Origin: JACMIU01 sp043763605
GTDB taxonomy: Bacteria; Armatimonadota; Armatimonadia; Armatimonadales; Armatimonadaceae
Direction of reading: 5' to 3'
DNA: 7,190 nucleotides
Assembly (NCBI GenBank): GCA_043763605.1
Contig: JAYULM010000460.1
Location: 1 to 7,190, forward strand
Shown here: in pieces, positions 5,676-7,190 of the stretch
How positions within the stretch are numbered: the first letter of the stretch is position 1
Layout: every line of letters begins with the position of its first letter
Notes under the pieces: generated by a model
What the model was told of the DNA's origin: nothing
The model's input: only the letters and a program-made list of their open reading frames with translations
Databases searched by the model: none
Made by a program: the position numbers and the translations under genes

Positions 5676-7166
5676 ATGGCGGCTACTACGGCGGAAAACG
5701 GGAAAGATTTTGATGTGATCGTGATCGGCGGCGGACCGGGCGGGTATCCGTGCGCGATCCGGGCGGCGCAACTCGGCAAAAAAGTGGCGTGTATCGAGAA
5801 CGATAATTTGGGCGGGACCTGTTTGAACTGGGGTTGTATACCGACGAAAACCATGATCGGCTCCGTGGCGGCACTCTACACGATCAAACACGCGAAAGAT
5901 TTCGGCTTGACGGCGGACAACGTCGGCGTGGACTTTCCGGCACTGATGGCGCGCAAGGAAAAGGTTGTCAAAACGCTGGTCGGCGGGGTCGGCTTTCTCT
6001 TCAAGAAGCACGGCGTCACGGCGATTGAGGGCATCGGTACGCTGAAAGACGCGAACACAGTCGCGGTGATCAAGGCGGACGGTTCCACGCAACTGCTGAC
6101 TGCGAACAATATCGTCGTCGCCACCGGGTCTGTCCCGGCAAAACTGCCGATCCCCGGCATCGATGACGCCGACATTTACACCCCGAACTGGGACGTGAAG
6201 GCGAAGTTCGCGGCGGGCACGCTGGCGACCGGCAAAATCTGGACCTCGAACGAGGCGGTTTCCGCGAAGCAGATCCCGCAGGAGTTGGTCGTGATCGGCG
6301 GCGGCGTGATCGGGTGCGAGTTTGCGTATACGTACAACGGACTTGGCACAAAGGTCACTATACTGGAGTTTCTACCGCGCCTGATCGCCACGCTGGACGT
6401 GGACCTGTCCACCGAACTGGAAAAAGTACTGAAGAAGCAGGGAATTACCGTGCGCCTCGACGCCAAAGTGACCGGGGTCGCGGACGGCGAGAACGGCAAG
6501 AAGTCGGTGACATTCGAGCGCGACGGTAAAACGGAAACCATCCCCGCCGATGTGGTCCTGGTCGCCACCGGGCGTGTGCCGTTCACGAACGGATTGAACC
6601 TGGACGGCGTCGGCGTCGCCATCGGTACCCCGAAGAACAAGCGGGCTATCGCGGTGAACACAAAGATGCAGACCAGCGTCCCGAACATCTACGCCATCGG
6701 CGACGTAGTCGGCTCCGGTCTGGCGCACACGGCGACGGCGGAAGGGTTGGTCGCGGCGGAGAATATCGCGGGGCACCATTCGGAAATGTCGTACAAGGCG
6801 AACCCGGCGTGTATCTACACCGAACCCGAAGTCGCGTCAGTCGGTCTGTCGGAAGCGGAAGCGCGGGAAAAAGGGCACGACGTTAAAGTCGGCACCTTCT
6901 CGTTCCGTAACCTCGGCAAAGCGATGGCGATCAACGAGCGGGACGGCTTCGTCAAGGTCGTCGCGGAAAACAAGTACGGCGAGATCCTCGGCGTCCACAT
7001 CATCGGACCGCACGCGACCGACATCATTCACGAGGCGGTGGTTTCGATCCAGTTAGAAAACACGGTCGAAGAGTTGATGCGCACGATCCACGCGCACCCG
7101 TCGCTCGCGGAAGCGTTGGGTCAAGCGAACGAGGACGTGCGCGGCATGGCGATTGACAAAGGATAG
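5676..7166 (+). CDS. lpdA: Dihydrolipoamide dehydrogenase (E3 component)
   Basis: This FAD-dependent disulfide oxidoreductase reoxidises dihydrolipoyl groups of the 2-oxoacid dehydrogenase complexes (and the glycine cleavage H protein) and reduces NAD+ in the cytoplasm. Its 496 residues show the full family signature: FAD Rossmann motif VIGGGPGG (16-23), redox pair GGTCLNWGCIPTK with Cys49 and Cys54, NAD motif VIGGGVIGCE (206-215), second FAD motif IYAIGD (338-343), and the C-terminal HAHPSLAE with the His474/Glu479 pair. All catalytic residues are present, so it should be active. It is longer than the usual 465-475 residues, mainly because of about 20 extra residues near 163-187, between the FAD and NAD domains. 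The FAD helix reads GGYPCAIRAA where GGYVAAIRAA is common. No E1 or E2 gene is visible. It diverges from the lacI-type gene and has its own promoter. A substrate other than lipoamide is possible but less likely. Confidence 0.95.
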   Translation: MAATTAENGKDFDVIVIGGGPGGYPCAIRAAQLGKKVACIENDNLGGTCLNWGCIPTKTMIGSVAALYTIKHAKDFGLTADNVGVDFPALMARKEKVVKTLVGGVGFLFKKHGVTAIEGIGTLKDANTVAVIKADGSTQLLTANNIVVATGSVPAKLPIPGIDDADIYTPNWDVKAKFAAGTLATGKIWTSNEAVSAKQIPQELVVIGGGVIGCEFAYTYNGLGTKVTILEFLPRLIATLDVDLSTELEKVLKKQGITVRLDAKVTGVADGENGKKSVTFERDGKTETIPADVVLVATGRVPFTNGLNLDGVGVAIGTPKNKRAIAVNTKMQTSVPNIYAIGDVVGSGLAHTATAEGLVAAENIAGHHSEMSYKANPACIYTEPEVASVGLSEAEAREKGHDVKVGTFSFRNLGKAMAINERDGFVKVVAENKYGEILGVHIIGPHATDIIHEAVVSIQLENTVEELMRTIHAHPSLAEALGQANEDVRGMAIDKG

Positions 7167-7173
7167 GAGCATA

Positions 7174-7190
7174 GTGGGCGGCTTAGATCG
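7174..7190 (+). CDS. Possible start of the next gene, cut by the right edge
   Basis: GTG at 7174 is preceded by AGGAG at 7165-7169, which overlaps the lpdA stop TAG, with four nt between. Only MGGLD is readable. The overlap of Shine-Dalgarno and stop suggests translational coupling with lpdA. Lipoate-pathway genes often follow lpdA, but five residues cannot support a name. Confidence 0.35.

Noticed and set aside
5562..6092. A 176-codon minus-strand frame crossing the divergent gap and the start of lpdA
   Set aside because: It lies opposite the strongly conserved FAD and redox-cysteine motifs of lpdA and covers the predicted lpdA promoter. It has no motif of its own.

Overview
The window holds four genes, plus the first few codons of a possible fifth. 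Three lie on the minus strand and look like one extracellular-carbohydrate locus. From upstream to downstream on that strand they are a LacI-family regulator (4452-5519), a secreted 671-residue protein with two C-terminal carbohydrate-binding-type domains (2251-4266), and a large secreted SGNH/CE2-like esterase that runs off the left edge (1-2118). Divergent from the regulator, on the plus strand, is a dihydrolipoamide dehydrogenase (5676-7166). A GTG start with a good Shine-Dalgarno follows its stop and may open the next gene.

The organism is probably a free-living, polysaccharide-using heterotroph with a GC-rich genome. The reasons are G/C-rich third codon positions, Sec-type signal peptides on the two large proteins, and a CBM6-like plus F5/8-type combination next to a LacI regulator. 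Such gene sets are common in Armatimonadota, Verrucomicrobiota and Planctomycetota. I lean weakly to Armatimonadota or a similar phylum, but nothing here decides it. Translation signals are mixed: a clear Shine-Dalgarno before the 671-residue protein, weak or distant ones before the esterase and lpdA, and none before lacI, whose predicted promoter sits so close to the GTG that its mRNA may be leaderless.

The regulatory core is at 5500-5610. A perfect 14-bp palindrome with a central CpG (TGAAACCGGTTTCA) overlaps the predicted -35 of the lacI-type gene. A copy with one change lies exactly 50 bp away inside its codons 2-6. This is the form expected of LacI-family operators and points to autoregulation. 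A related 12-bp palindrome (GAAAACGTTTTC) lies in the leader of the esterase gene and may link it to the same or a related regulator. The simplest reading is that a sugar-responsive repressor controls secreted polysaccharide-active proteins. lpdA is a housekeeping neighbour with its own extended -10 promoter.

The least understood part is the N-terminal domain (about residues 35-350) of the 671-residue protein. I cannot assign it to a characterised enzyme family, but it is joined to two sugar-binding-type modules and is the best candidate for new biochemistry here. I saw no RNA genes, mobile elements or CRISPR arrays. No stretch longer than 185 bases lacks a gene.
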